In this document: piece after piece, positions 1-12,189 of the stretch
How the letters are laid out: each line of letters opens with the position of its first letter
How positions within the stretch are numbered: position 1 is the stretch's first letter
NCBI GenBank assembly: GCA_039654915.1
Contig: CM077594.1
Span: forward strand, 100,764,893 to 100,828,892
From: Aquilaria yunnanensis
Lineage: Eukaryota; Streptophyta; Magnoliopsida; Malvales; Thymelaeaceae
Direction of reading: 5' to 3'
Length of the DNA stretch: 64,000 nt
Notes under the pieces: model-generated
Databases searched by the model: none
Told to the model about the DNA's origin: nothing
The model's input: only the letters and a program-made list of their open reading frames with translations
Translations under genes and position numbers: made by a program

Positions 1-185
1 TCTTTGATGTCTCCGTTTCTTCCATGCTTGGTAATCTGAGAGTTGCAGAAAACGAGAAATTTGCCAGCCTTGGAGGGTTTCATAGACATCTCTTTGGAGT
101 TTGTGGCGTTATGAAGAGAAGATGCTGAAGTTCTGTACCGAGTAAGGCATCTGTCAAAAAGCACAGACCCTCGGTTCGTGTGCAT
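1..185 (-). CDS. PPR protein, N-terminal 61 codons (truncated by window edge)
   Basis: The ATG is at 185 on the minus strand and the frame stays open to the window edge. An in-frame TAA lies seven codons upstream, so this ATG is the start. Residues 1-40 are rich in Ser, Arg and Thr with few acids, like a mitochondrial or plastid presequence. From about residue 45 the reading CNSQITKHGRNGDIK has the form that opens the first helix of many plant PPR proteins (N-x-x-I-x-x-x-G-x-x-G). PPR proteins bind organellar RNA and act in editing, splicing or stability. The subclass (P or PLS) cannot be told from 61 residues. The class call is based on this motif and the presequence, not on a full repeat. 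Confidence 0.75.
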   Translation of the reverse strand, partial: MHTNRGSVLFDRCLTRYRTSASSLHNATNSKEMSMKPSKAGKFLVFCNSQITKHGRNGDIK

Positions 186-1550
186 CGTCGACCGAAGATT
201 GGGTTAGAAAATTTTTAGTCCCATGTCAACATGAGATTCTGCCTGGACACGATTTTTTTTTCCTTTCACGTCCCATTTAAGATCGTAGAGCTGACAATTC
301 GGATCGCCTCGGGTAATGGTGGCAGAGCGCAGAGGCGAGGTTGAAGGAGACGGGACTCAAAAGTGATTAAACACGATTGAATTGGAGGGCTTTATTTCCC
401 GTTTCGGTAGGGTGGAGGGCTTAATTGCTCCTACCACGATATTTTAAGGGCTTCTAAGTCAGAATTTTTCCACAATTTGTGGTTTTGAAGAATGAAGATC
501 AGATGAACTTTACTCTTGTGGTCTTTACGTTAAGATTCTTTTCCCCCCTCAAAGTTGTCATCGACAAAAACTGAAGCTTTAAATGGCAAGCACTTAATAT
601 AACAGAGTTTCTTGAGAGAGAAATGAAGATTTAGGCGCATTTTCAATGTCTAAATGAACATTCTAACAAGAGAGTTACCAAGCCTTTTTACTTGATCATT
701 TCATATTACTCATATTTGTTATAGTTCGTTAGAACAATCGCTCATATAAAAAGTGATAAATTCTCTCAATACTTGTGTGACCCTTAGTAATAGTAATATT
801 TTTGACAAATATCGTAGCACTGCCCATGTATGTGCCATTTACTGATTGAGAATTTTAATACTCTTTTTACCCCATATTTTTTTAAATACTCACTTTTTAG
901 CAATTAATTTATAATTTTTTATTTTTTATTTTTAGTATATAAATAAAAAAAAAATTGTATATAAATGACAAATAAAAACCTATAGTTTCCAAATATATTT
1001 TTTTTAATTTTTTTTCTAACAACCAATAATATAAATAAATTTAAGTCAAATTACAGCTAAAAATCAACTGTTTTAAACAATATGGGACAGAAGAAGTACT
1101 ACTTTTTGCGCAGGACATCCGACATTTAGACAGAATTCTCATTTGGCGAGCCTTTTTCTTACAGGCATCCTCTTGCTTGTTCTCTGCCTTATCTTGCCCA
1201 TCATACTAATCATCAGATTTCGTCTCTCAACTCAACTGATTCAGAAACACCTACTTCTCAAAAATCGCATATAGTCATGAACACTGGACATAAATGGTGA
1301 GAAAGAAACGGAAATGCCGAGAAAAGAAGTATTTGTGAAGTAGCACCACAAGCCACAAAAACTCAGTAGCAATCAAGTTAATTGGAGCTAGATAATTCGT
1401 AGGCCTGTAGGTAGCAGTCTTGAGCAGGCGATAATCTTGCCCAGACACAAGTTTGAGAAATGAGTAACAACCTAGCTTCGTACATTGTTTTCTAACAGTC
1501 CCAGGTCCTCACTACAATTCAGATCTCCGCGTGGTCTGCCTTCGAGTACT
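186..1550. other. Spacer between two minus-strand genes
   Basis: Bases 186-400 are the 5' flank of the PPR gene. Bases 860-1080 are very AT-rich with A and T runs. Bases from about 1200 to 1550 probably include the 3' UTR of the next minus-strand gene. I see no coding exon here. Confidence 0.6.
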
Positions 1551-4500
1551 CTATTCTTCATTACTTTTGGAGGCGTGCAAGAGCTTCTGGGCAGCATCTG
1601 GACTCAGTCCCTCATACACCTGGAAATAATGACAAGTATGAGTTTCAGTTTCAGGTTGCTAATAATAATAACATAGCCAGGTATTACAAGACTTGAAAAG
1701 TTGTACAATGCATACAAGTTTCTCATGTACATGTCGGAAAGCCTTGCAGAATTTCTCTGCATCTTCAGCACCCACCTACATCAGAAAAGAGCACCATTTG
1801 TCAAAACCATTGATCATTCATATTAATTCCTCTTCCAGTTCAGATAAAGATATCAGCCAGTACATCACAATTGCCACTCAGTATATCCAACCAAGTTGTT
1901 GTTGGTTACAGTAAGTTTATATTGTTAATCAACTTTGACATGCCATATCCCTGCAATGAGTTCATACAGGAGAAACAAAGCCACAAACTTATACACCAAA
2001 TACCCTTATGCAGGCAACCATTTCCAAGCAAGCATCTCAGAGCAGCATCACAACAGGCAAAATGCACCAAATGATGGTTGGTGGAAGTTGGTCAACAGAC
2101 TTGCTCTCCACAGGAGCAACCTACATTCACATCCTTTGGGATGCCTAAGAAGAATTTACTGACATTATCCAATTTCACTGTGTTTTCTGTACTGCTTGCA
2201 GATATGGATACTTAGTAACAAGTATTTGTAAGTGGTTATGCTATCCATGCTAGTTTAAATAACCTTAACTTCTGAAAAAATGCAATCAGTCCAGATGTGG
2301 ATGACCTGCCTAAAACCCAATTGTGAAAAGACTGAGCAAACAACAGAAGTGAACCATAGCATATCTTTCCCATCCCAAGGGAAAAACATAGTTTTAGAAA
2401 CACTTGCGTGTATTAAATCGTCTTAAATGAAAATTTTCTGCAGCTGCAGAAGGGTAGCTGTAAATCTGTAAAAAGTATATTATGAATGACAATTTTCACA
2501 TAACTTTACTTCTTATTCACCTCAACAGTTATGAAAACCCTAGGGGGAGTGCGCAGAAATGACCATTTTTTTATGCACAAAAAAGTATATTGGTTGCTCA
2601 CACATCAAAGAACTGATTACTATTGGGTCAGGAGAACCTTTTGGCTGCATCAATTCCATTTATGTGTTGGTTTGAAGGAAACGCAGGATGACCAACTAAT
2701 TGATGAGATCTACACTAACAGAGCATGGAAGCAGAATATTGCAGACTGCTTTGTAGGAATGAAAAACGGACTTCTTTTCCTTCATTCTTCTTTCAACTTT
2801 TTGCACGCTTTGGACAGGAGAGAACAGATAAGGTTTTTAAGATATAGAGATTCCTTTATTCTTGATGCAACAGAAGTGGCTAAAGACCCTTTCTTTTTGG
2901 GTTACTAGGAAGCTGATAAGAATGACCCATGTCTATAGAGACATTAGATCGTCTTTCTCATATATAAATACTTCACATTCTCCAGATGCCTTTTCAATTG
3001 AGTTTTTTCTTATAGAGGGAAAAAAAAACTTGGAAGCAGATTTTCCAATACTTTGCAGTACTCAACTCCTTCCACTAAAAAAAAAAATAAATGAAAACCA
3101 TGGAAGTCACTCTTTAAAGCACACAACTGTAAACAATCGTAGCTCTGTAAGGAACATTGAACAACCACTAATGGTTATAACATTGGTCAGAAGTGGAATC
3201 CTCAAATCCTGACACAAGCTCAGGTTTGTTATTTCAAAAACTCTGAGAATTTACAGAATTCAGAAGCACTTCCATAGGATAATATAGAAGGTCCTCCAGG
3301 CCCGACAGAGATTTATCTGATCTAACTCTTCTGTTTTGCTCATTTTGATAAACCTTATAAGGTAACAAACATGTTTTTCCTGAAGTCAAGGATATGAAAT
3401 GAATTGCTCCACTAAATCAAGTTATCAGATTCCATAATTTTACATTGGATAGTATATAATCACAGGTATAGACAGATAATAGAAAGCAACTCAATCAATC
3501 AATACAGTGAACCTTATTCCTTTAAGAAATTTAATCAATCAATCCACTAAACCTTATTCTGTGTAATTGGGCTGACTATAAATTATCTGTCTTTATTCTG
3601 ATCGCTTGGAGGTAACACCTCTATAGACTCTAAATCAGCAAGGTCCTTTTCATTATTTCTACCCAAGAATATTTGGGTTACATTGAAAAGAGATACTATT
3701 TCCTTATTAAGTATCAAACCAGTGGAACCCCATTCCTTGTTATGCTTAAAAATCTGTGAAGTTTCCTAGCTCTTCTTGATTCAACTTAAGAAAAAAAAAA
3801 ACAGAGAATAGACCCTAGCTTTATTAACGTAAAGAAAAATTAAAAAAAAAATCATATTAAGCATGAAAGCTGAGAAGAAGACGGATTTTGAACCTCCAAA
3901 CAATGATACACAGGTTCAGAAGAAAGATTTTACAGCCCTCAATCACAATAGCAACAAATTCCAAAATTTCATAATTACTTTATCCATCTTTCATATTTCC
4001 CCAAAGTTTCTTCAAGCAAATTTAACACTTGATTCATATCAATGACTATGTCAAACTAAGTTGTCCAACATGCACAGAAAAAATATAAGGTTAGAAGAGA
4101 AAGAGTAGGCAAAGCATGCAAGTGGGATGGGCTAGCGTAGTAGCATAAAACTTGGGCTAGAATAATATCGAATATTGTATACCTTTCTCTCAGCCACCAA
4201 CTTTAGCTTCTGCCAGAATGCATCTGTAGAACACAAACATAGATTGTTAAACTCACAAACATCTAATTGACAGCAAAGATGAAAGAAAATGTTCCAATTC
4301 CCAAGGGCACAGGATGCTTCAGCAATAATAATGTTGAGAAAGTCACCACATCCATATCTTATGGATGTGTCACAAAATAGCACTCCTGACAACTGACTAC
4401 CTTATCAAGCCTGCAGTCAAGTAACAAACAGAAAAGCAAACCATATGTACACCAGGACAAATATATTATTAGACAATACCATGTAGATTAGCTCCTCTAT

Positions 4501-5489
4501 TTCTATCTTTCTCCCCCAAATTGATCTGCTTTTCCTTTGCCTGAGGTGCAAATAAGAAAAGTTACCTAGATCAGAAAGATAAATATCCTTAAGATCTAGA
4601 GAAAAACTTAACTCACAATAAGAAAATAGTGGGCTATTCATCACTTTTTCTTTTCTGCAATGAGTATATAAATAATCGGAGGGCAGCTTCAATGCAGTTT
4701 CAGTAAGTACCGCTTTATTTTGTCCTGAGTGAGAAGTTGACTGTCTTGATGGATCCAAATCTACCTGGAAATGAAGAATGTTATCGTTAAATCAAAATCT
4801 ATATCCACATTACAGTTCGCAGCAACGTAAAAATAGCATTCCACGAAGCCAGGAAGCAAAGCAAGTACCCTACATACACAAACATACAAGCGTGAAAAAC
4901 TGAAGGCAAAATGTTCTTCAATTAATCCCCAACGCTGGGCAGGAACTTGAAATTTTGCAAAGCATAACGAACTAGATACATAGTCAACCAAAACACAATT
5001 CAAACCCATTGCAGGTTGCAGATTTAGCTAAAATCCTATTTAAGATCACGCAATTCAGTTAACACTTTACCCTCAAACTAGTCAACCAAAACACAATTCA
5101 AACCCATTGCAGGTTGCAGATTTAGCTAAAATCCTAGTTAAGATCATGCGATTCAATTCACACTTTACCCTCAAACTGCAAGCAATCAAGAGGCGCAGAG
5201 CGCAGGAACAAGAAAATGTCCGGAAACAGATCCCCGGATACCTCAAGTTCCAGCAATACAAGGTGTTTCATGTGAATCGCGCAATTAATCAACCCCAATG
5301 CTCAAGATTCTCAAACTTTATAACACGAGATGGCTTGGGTTGATATGCAGAAGCAACCAATAGGGAAACGTAAAAATAACCCAAATTTAGTTTCCCAGCG
5401 CGAGAAAGAAAGAATAGGGTTACATGATAGTCGCGAGACCGGACAACGGGAAAGAGCTCAAGAAGGCGCCCAAACTCCTGCTGTTCCAT
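1551..5489 (-). CDS. Unrecognised 116-residue plant protein, six exons
   Basis: Exons on the minus strand are 5424-5489, 4711-4764, 4480-4540, 4183-4223, 1716-1775 and 1551-1619. They total 351 nt, giving 116 residues plus TAG. Every junction is GT-AG and all phases agree (0, 0, 1, 0, 0). The protein starts MEQQEFGRLLELFPVVRSRD, has a polar middle (residues about 23-60), then a helical charged half containing AFWQKLKLVAERK, VGAEDAEKFCKAFRHVHEKL and a Leu/Ala-rich tail. I see no signal peptide or membrane segment. I do not recognise the family. Exon 2 uses a weak donor (GTACTT); a longer version reading on to AAA before GTGATG at about 4640 is also in phase. Intron 4 is 2.4 kb and could hide an exon, though the protein reads smoothly across it. 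Confidence 0.72.
4982..5177. repeat. 98-bp tandem duplication in intron 1 of the 116-residue gene
   Basis: Bases 4982-5079 and 5080-5177 are direct copies with about five differences. Both start agtcaaccaaaac and end with tttaccctcaaact. They lie inside the intron between 4765 and 5423. Confidence 0.9.
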
Positions 5490-5727
5490 GCCGCCCTTTC
5501 AGTTTCTCGTTTTCTTCGTTGCTTTGCTTTTTGCCCTCAGTTGCCTTTCGTTTTAAGCAGCGCCGCTCACGGTGGCCGTATGCTCTGTTTGTACAATTGT
5601 CTTGCTCTGTGATTGTCTTGTTCAGGAATTGCGTTTCTCAAGTCTTCTCATCTAAATGGTAATAATAATAATAATAAACCAAAGAATTAGTGCAGTACCT
5701 TCTTGAGGCTATGGTGTTTTTTTTTCT

Positions 5728-6592
5728 GGCTTAAATGTGCATTTGGTCCCCTAAGTTTGCTGACTCTAGCAAGTTAATCTTTAAAGTTTAACTCATTGAT
5801 ACTTAGTCCTTCAACTTTAGAAAATATAGTGAATTGATCCTTAAATGGATGAAAATGCATATGACATTTCTTTTCAGGTTGATGTGGCTTGAAGCATAGG
5901 TTGGGCTGGGTTGAGAACCGCAACACCATTCCCTCTTTTGCCTCTTCCTTCGCTGCGGCCACCTCCACCTCCCAACCTACCTTTCTCAATCTCCTTTGCT
6001 GTCACCCGAAAGAGAGGCTGCATGGCGTTGGGCTAACGATGCATTGTGCTGGGCAAGAAAGGACGACTCTTGGGGAGAAGATGCTGATAGTGAACCAAAT
6101 TCGATGGGCTAAAGAGAAGTGATTCGATGGGAGAAACAAAAAATGGCTAACAATGTAGGTGCGAGGAGGAGAGAGGCCAACAGGTTTGATTCGAGGAGGA
6201 GAAGAGGTGGCAGGTTTGATTCGAGGAGGAGAGAGGTGAGGCCGGGTTTGATTCGAGGTGGAGAAGATGTGGCGGGTTTGATCCGAGGAAAAGAAGATGA
6301 TGGATTTGATTCGAGGTGGAGAGAGGCGAGGCCAATGACAAGGCCTGAGGCTAGCTTTGACGGAGAAGATGGCTGCAGGTGGTGGCAAAGAAGGAAACTC
6401 TAACGATGTCATGGTCACGTGATAGCCCTTGACCATTCAAGGGACTAAGTCGCACACACTTCCAAACTTTTAGGACTAAGTTGCATATTTGTATAACTTA
6501 AAGGACTAAATCATGATGAGTCAATCTTTAAGGACTAATTCCATAACTCGTGCGAGTGTGCAAACTTAAGGGATTGAATACGTATTTAAGCC
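5728..6592. mobile_element. Mutator-like TIR element, 865 bp, non-autonomous
   Basis: The left end GGCTTAAATGTGCATTTGG is mirrored by the right end, which reads GGCTTAAATACGTATTCAAT on the other strand. Both are followed by TCCC(C/T)TAAGTTTGC and then several 'ttagtcct' motifs, so the TIRs are long (about 100 bp or more) and imperfect. The flanks tttttttct (5719-5727) and tttttttcc (6593-6601) fit a 9-bp target-site duplication with one mismatch, the usual Mutator size. T-rich flanks weaken this. There is no transposase; the interior is a purine-rich minisatellite. Confidence 0.75.
6161..6331. repeat. About 30-bp minisatellite inside the TIR element
   Basis: Five to six copies of a unit with core GTTTGATTCGAGGAGGAGAG, spaced 27-35 bp apart (starts near 6161, 6181, 6211, 6246, 6276 and 6303). 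It stays open in several frames, so the ORFs on both strands here (for example 6119-6403 plus and 6002-6436 minus) are by-products of composition. Confidence 0.8.
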
Positions 6593-6644
6593 TTTTTTTC
6601 CCCCTTTCTTTTCAAGCACATGTGTAGCCCGGTTTAGCATGTGA

Positions 6645-7586
6645 AGAAATAAAAGGGCCAAAATGACAAAAAAAAATTCACTAATATTTTGGTACCTATT
6701 CGAATTGGCTACTGATGTTTTCTTTTTACCGAATAAGCCACTAATGTTATTAAAAAATAGCAAATAAACCATTAATATTATTCAAATAACCTAATTCCCA
6801 CTAATCTATCAAATATTACAAAACTTCACCATTTTCCTTTTGAAATTGACAAAATAGATCCAATTGATTTAAAACAATTAACCCAAATAGGCTGTTATCG
6901 TTCAGCCCTCACCAGATCTTATAGTAGCCTCCCTCACATCACTGTCATCCTGAATGGAAGAAGAGTCCAAGTTGCAAGCTGCATTCTCGTTCGCATCACC
7001 AATCTCACCCACACCAGAAATCCGTCACCATAGCTTATCGCTGCCCTTAGGGTCACTGCATCAATCCAAGCCCGCCATGAGTGCCGCATTGCCACCATCA
7101 CTGTGAATCAAGGAAAAGAATCAGAGACTGCAATTGGTGAAAGGTTGTGAAGACTGTGGTTGTGATGGCGGTAAAGTGAAATATAAGCCTGTAGGTGATG
7201 TTGGCGTCGATGAGGAATGAGAAACAGTTACGTTTGAACGTTGTGATTGTGGCAGCAATGACCCGTAGCTTGTCGGCTTTGGCAGAAAGGCACTGGAAGA
7301 ATAAAATGAAGCTAATGGTTGAAATGTTAGATCCATAAACTTTAGAACTGGTGGATGCAAAAAGAGAAAATATATAGACTAAACTTGGTATTAGATACTA
7401 AGATTCCATTAGACTTAACTGTTAAAATTCCGAGAATAATTAATTTTAGCTAATTTAGAAATGTAAGTGGTTTATTTGGCAAAGAAAAATCATTAGTGGG
7501 TGAAATGGGCCAACTAAAAAAATATGAGTGTTTTATTTATCAGTTTTGCCAAATAAAAAGTTTAGGATATAATAGCCTTTTTTTCA
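6645..7586. mobile_element. Probable second TIR element (Mutator-like), edges approximate
   Basis: The left arm (about 6650-6730) and the reverse complement of the right arm (about 7490-7586) share AGGGCC/AAGGCT ends and the pattern ttggc...cactaatg...ttcttt...ccaaataaaccact. I could not fix a target-site duplication. The interior 6900-7360 is more GC-rich and may be captured sequence. A minus-strand ORF of 79 codons (7121-7360) has no recognisable domain. Confidence 0.5.
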
Positions 7587-8058
7587 ACATATAATGTTTT
7601 AGATTGAATTTAGAATTTCTTACTTAAAATATGTATAACACTCTACCTAAATAGGGAGCTCTACATGTACAGGTTTTGGTACAACGGCATGACCTAAGAG
7701 CAAGAAACTAGGGGCAAATATATCAGCTCCCCCCACCAGCAGCTCTCCCACCACCAAGCCTCATGGCAGATGATTAAGTCTGATCTCCTTGATAACTTCT
7801 GCTCTCCTGCAAGTTTCAGAAGCAACTTTATACGTAAAACTGATGTGAACACATTAACATGATCAGTCATCAGTTTCTACAAAATTGATCCATATCAACC
7901 AAAGTAAAAACCATGGAAGTACATTTCCACTGTAACAAAAACACTCCTCTTTGGCATAGTCCAATTGGTCTAGGAGACTAGGACCATAATGCCAAACTCC
8001 TATTTCAATCCCTTTTCTTTACGTTCAAACGAGAAGAGAAAAAAAGTCAACTGAGCTA
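7587..8058. other. Spacer
   Basis: Unique-looking sequence between a TIR element and a coding-like fragment. No exon, RNA gene or repeat is recognised. Confidence 0.5.
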
Positions 8059-8286
8059 TTAGCTTAGTATCCTTCTAGGGGAGCATGGCCAATCTCCAGA
8101 GCCCCAGCTTCCAACAGAAGGCCACGACAATAGAAGATGATCCAAAGCATGAACATTAAATTGTACCAAATTTGAAGAATCTACCTCCATCCTGGCCCCT
8201 TGAAGCTTCCTTTTAATGGAAACGTTGTCACTCACGTAAGCCCATTGGCTCAACTTGTGCACCAGTTGCTCTGCCCATCCATCCAA
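8059..8286 (-). pseudogene. Unidentified coding-like fragment (copy 1)
   Basis: The minus strand is open for 75 codons, with stretches such as VHKLSQWAYVSDNVSIKRKL and MEVDSSNLVQFNVHALDHLL that look protein-like in composition. A degraded relative occurs at about 51400-51570 in the same orientation, with stops and indels. I do not recognise the source gene. It may be an exon remnant of a host gene or of a retroelement. No start or splice context is convincing, so I call it a fragment. Confidence 0.4.
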
Positions 8287-8394
8287 ATGCCAACCTCAAA
8301 TGCATGTGTTCTACTCCTCCAAAGTGATTTCTGTTTTTCTACTAAATCCCTGCTAGAGAACTTCACATTTGCATTTCACAAATCCTTTATATCC

Positions 8395-8740
8395 ACTTTA
8401 TTTAATTTAAGTCATCTTAATCTAAAATAACTTATTTTTAATTATTTTTTTTCCTGAAACTAATTTTATTTTAAAAATTAATATTATATAATGTATAATA
8501 ATCCATTAAGAAGTAAATTTTTATAGTATTAAACTTTTATGATTTTTTTTCTTTCTTTAAGCATTAAAAAGGAAAAATTCATAAAAATTTATAACTGAAG
8601 AGTAATCAAGTATATCTTAATAAGATTATAAAATTATATTTTAAAGAATTATTAAATCTACAATTTTTATATAAAATTAATTTTAAGTAATAAAAATAAA
8701 TCATTTTAAAATTAAATTGATTTAAATTAAAACCAATTGG
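8395..8740. mobile_element. Foldback MITE, family G, copy 1
   Basis: An AT-rich inverted-repeat unit of about 345 bp. The right end reads CCAATTGGTTTTAATTTAAA on the opposite strand. The interior has the family hallmarks aataatccattaa and aattcataaaaattta, shared with the copies at 58.9 and 59.3 kb. The left edge is approximate. Confidence 0.55.
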
Positions 8741-9167
8741 TGTAGGCTTGATGAGGTACAGATGGTACTCTTGTCCCAAATCAACTAACTATTCGCCAGG
8801 CCGAAGCAAAAACTACAAACCAAAATTTGCACTCTTTATCAACTAAACTATCTTGCACATAATTGTATAATACTAGGAGCCAATTCCTTTTGCATTAAAA
8901 TTAATGCATTATTCTTATATAAAATGATTATTTGTCAAAAATTATCAATTTATTGTGAAAATCACACACTCTAAACAGTCAAAAAGGTTACCTTCAGATA
9001 TTGACAATTTGCAAAATTACTTTTTGGACTTTTTAAAGTGTAAGGTTTCAATAAATTCACAATTTGGACAAATAATCATTTTGCATGAAAATAATGCACA
9101 ATAATGCGTCAAAATTAATGCAAAACAAATGTCCCGAGAAACTATATGAAGAAATCTTGTCCAGCCC

Positions 9168-11739
9168 TCAGTGGCTCTTCTTCCTGCCACCTTTCTTGTT
9201 TCCATGCTTTTTCGCACCACCCTTTTTCTTCTTCCCTTTCCTATTGACCTCATGTCTTCCAAAATCCTCCTCTCCACTTGAAGTTGGAAGCAACATATGT
9301 TTCACGTCAAGTACGCCCCGTCTAAAATTGCCTTCACTTGTCCTTAGAATCCTGTTCTCAGGCCGGCGCTTGTTTGCTGATCCTTCACAACCATTGTTAT
9401 GCTTTCCCTTAAATTGTCCAAGAATCAAGTTCTGGAAAAAGTGGCAGTTAGCAATAGAACGCCATCCCATAGCAGAATATTCACTGTCAGAAAAAAATAA
9501 TAACCTCCTCCAGCATTTTCTGTTCTCTTTGCTTTTGTTTCTTCATAACAAATCTTGCCACACTTAAAGGTAGCTTCTGCCTTTTAGGAGGCTGCGTTCA
9601 GGGAAATCAAGTCTTAATAAATACGTCAGATGGAAAGAATCAATCCATACAGATATTTCTTTAGGAAGTTCAGAGGGAAGCTGGTGGTTTGACTGCAGAG
9701 CAGAGGAGGGCTTCACTTACCTTTCCACCAAGAGCGACTACCTTCCTGTTCTCCAATTCTTTCTTCTCCTTCCATGTCATGTGGGAGGAACCTGCAATTA
9801 CAGGAAACCAAAAAAGCAAAGCCATTTAAAGGGCAGGAGTTACAGAGAAAGTTTGTACTCCAGTCTACATTGCAGAAAATGATGCCGACATGAAAGACAT
9901 AGACAGAACTAAACAACCTTTTGATCTCAAATTGGTTTGCAATGCATAACATGTACTGTTCCACCTCATAAATTGCATATAATCTAGAAATTTGCATTTT
10001 GACAACTTCCAAAGTTCATTGAGATTAGATTCCAAAATTTACGAGTGACCACAAAGGTTTTATGTGGAGTTGGTCTCTGAAAACTACTACCATCATTTTC
10101 TAAAGAACTGAACTTGATAGTGGTTGTTATTCAAGATCACACGTTGCAAACCCCTCTGCCCACTGCCCTTTCCCTTTGACTTTGACATGAGCCAAATATT
10201 CTTAAGTCCCAGCCAAAATCTATTACTCAGACAGTGGAACCTTCAAAACAGAGTTGGTCCACAAAGTCATATGGACCACTTTCTAGGCTGTGCACTATAT
10301 GGATAAACAAGCAGATTACTGTATCAATTTACATCAAAACAACAATTTCCAGACTCAAGCAAAATTGAAAGTAAAAGGGCTTAAAGTCCCAAAATGGTGA
10401 ACTTCCAAATTTCACGAGCAAATTTATTCACGAGAAGAGAGCAATATATATCAGAGTATTAGCCCTACTGAACCCTGCATTTTTTGAATTCCCTTCTACA
10501 ACGCATATCCTCCTATTAGCTACCCTCAACAACTTGATAACTTAAAAAATTTCTATTCTAGAAACCTCCCAGCAGTAATCAAGCTTTCCAATGGGCCCAT
10601 TTATCATTTCTCACACAAAAGCCCATTTTGATGTATAGTCCAAATGACTATTATATTAATCTAGATTTATTTCTAATTCGTACAAACAAGGTTGCCAACC
10701 AAAGTAGCCCCTGAAAAAAGAGAAAAGTTAAACCGCCTAGCTTGAGAACTACTTGCTACAAAGCAAGTGGACACAAAAATTGCAATCTTAGTGAGCCAAA
10801 TACAGAAGCCCACGTGAAACACCAAAATGGTTACAACACTACCACTTGAAACCAAATCTCAATAGAAGCATTACACGCACAGCCACATACACATGCACTT
10901 GAAGGTTTTTTTTTTTTTAAAGAAATGCACCTGAAGTTGAGCATGCATGGAGGCCAGATACTTAACTGCATACAACTTTTTATTTCTCTTTTTTCCCTTG
11001 ACATAAAATTCTATAGATATACATTATAGCACAAACAAATTCAGCCACGTTTTCATGTTCCAATTGAACATCTTATCCCCCATTGTCTCATTGGCTGACC
11101 TCAAACCTGTACTTGTCCACCACCAATATCATTCATATTTACCTTCTAAAGCACCATAGAGCAAGAGATTATATGTTCTAAGCTTTGGCCGCAAGAATCA
11201 AACTGTAGTCCCAAAGATTGAAGCCTCTAACACCTAAACCTAATCTCTTCAGTAAACATAAAATAAGCTAATGAAAACATGAAGAAACAATGACCCTGAT
11301 TCATTTGCAAATCTGTAATCAATTGCCAAGAAGTATACAGTTCTGAACAAAGATTTTCCATTGATGTTGTTTTTAGCTAACTTTTTGTCAATGGAAAAAT
11401 ATTTTAGAAGCACGATATGCATCACTTTAACTACCCACAATGTCAGCAAATTTATCGGAGACTAACTTTTTTTTTGTTCTTTTTCAAACAAAGTCGTGTT
11501 ACAAGATAGAAAACAAGCACAATAATGCACCAAGTATTCACTCTTTCAGCAATCAAACTATCCGAAAATCGAAAATTCAAAGTAATATCTAGCATATTCA
11601 AGCATCAAAACAAGCAAAACCAGGATGGCAGTAACCAAAGATTACCCAAAATCTGAATATCTTTCATAATACTCCTTATATCCATGTCGTGTCCCTTAGA
11701 ATCCATGTCACTGTCCTGATTGCGCTTCGTCTTGGCCAT
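9168..11739 (-). CDS. DUF4602 / FSAF1 (C1orf131)-like protein, presumed SSU-processome factor
   Basis: Coding exons on the minus strand are 11646-11739, 9721-9791, 9505-9591 and 9168-9431. They total 516 nt, giving 171 residues, all with GT-AG junctions and consistent phases (1, 0, 0). The start MAKTKRNQDSDMDSKGHDMD is followed by the block SSHMTWKEKKELENRKVVAL, then KLPLSVARFVMKKQKQREQK and ENLILGQF. This block order is what I know from plant DUF4602 proteins, related to human C1orf131/FSAF1, a structural component of the small-subunit processome. The tail (from about residue 150) is nearly all Lys, Gly and Arg, as in nucleolar proteins. Intron 1 is 1.85 kb. A 5' UTR exon ends at 11995 (donor GTATGC), and the coding exon begins at 11746 with seven bases of UTR. 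The family assignment is from memory of the motif. Confidence 0.78.
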
Positions 11740-11994
11740 TTCCGCACTGTAAATACAAGTCCAATGCGAACCAAAAAAAAAAAAGGGGGAAGAAAAGAAA
11801 AGAAAAAAAAGAATCAGGTCCAAGCCCTAACCGTTCGTACTTGTTAATAGGCAAATATCATAGAACGGAACAACTGAAATTAATCACATATGTCAACACC
11901 CAGCATCGGCAACTGAATTGCAGCTAAAGAGCTCTATCTCGTCGGCGCTCAATAGAAGTGATAGATGTAAACATCAAGGAACCCAGACGCATAC

Positions 11995-12100
11995 CGTTGG
12001 TCCGAAGAAGATATCAACCAAGCTCCAGCAGATACGTGAAGAGACAGACACGGTGATGTTCTTTTGCTCTTTCAAGTTCTAGGTTTTTAAGAGGACGCGC
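11995..12100 (-). other. Probable 5' UTR exon and promoter edge of the DUF4602 gene
   Basis: Going down the minus strand, a donor CG|GTATGC lies at 11995/11994, pairing with the acceptor tatttacag before 11746. The upstream edge is not defined; a ttaaaaa motif near 12090 could be a weak TATA element. Confidence 0.45.
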
Positions 12101-12189
12101 TGAAGCAGCCTGAGATACCCGCTCCAAGGCCTGAGCTAAGCCCGTGCACCCAGCATTGAATTTGATTTCTGTTTTTCATATTATTTGCC

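Noticed and set aside
2531..3212. Two plus-strand ORFs of 125 and 116 codons
   Set aside because: They lie in the long intron 4 of the minus-strand 116-residue gene, overlap in different frames and show no known domain.
9085..9567. 160-codon plus-strand ORF
   Set aside because: Antisense of the two last exons of the DUF4602-like gene.
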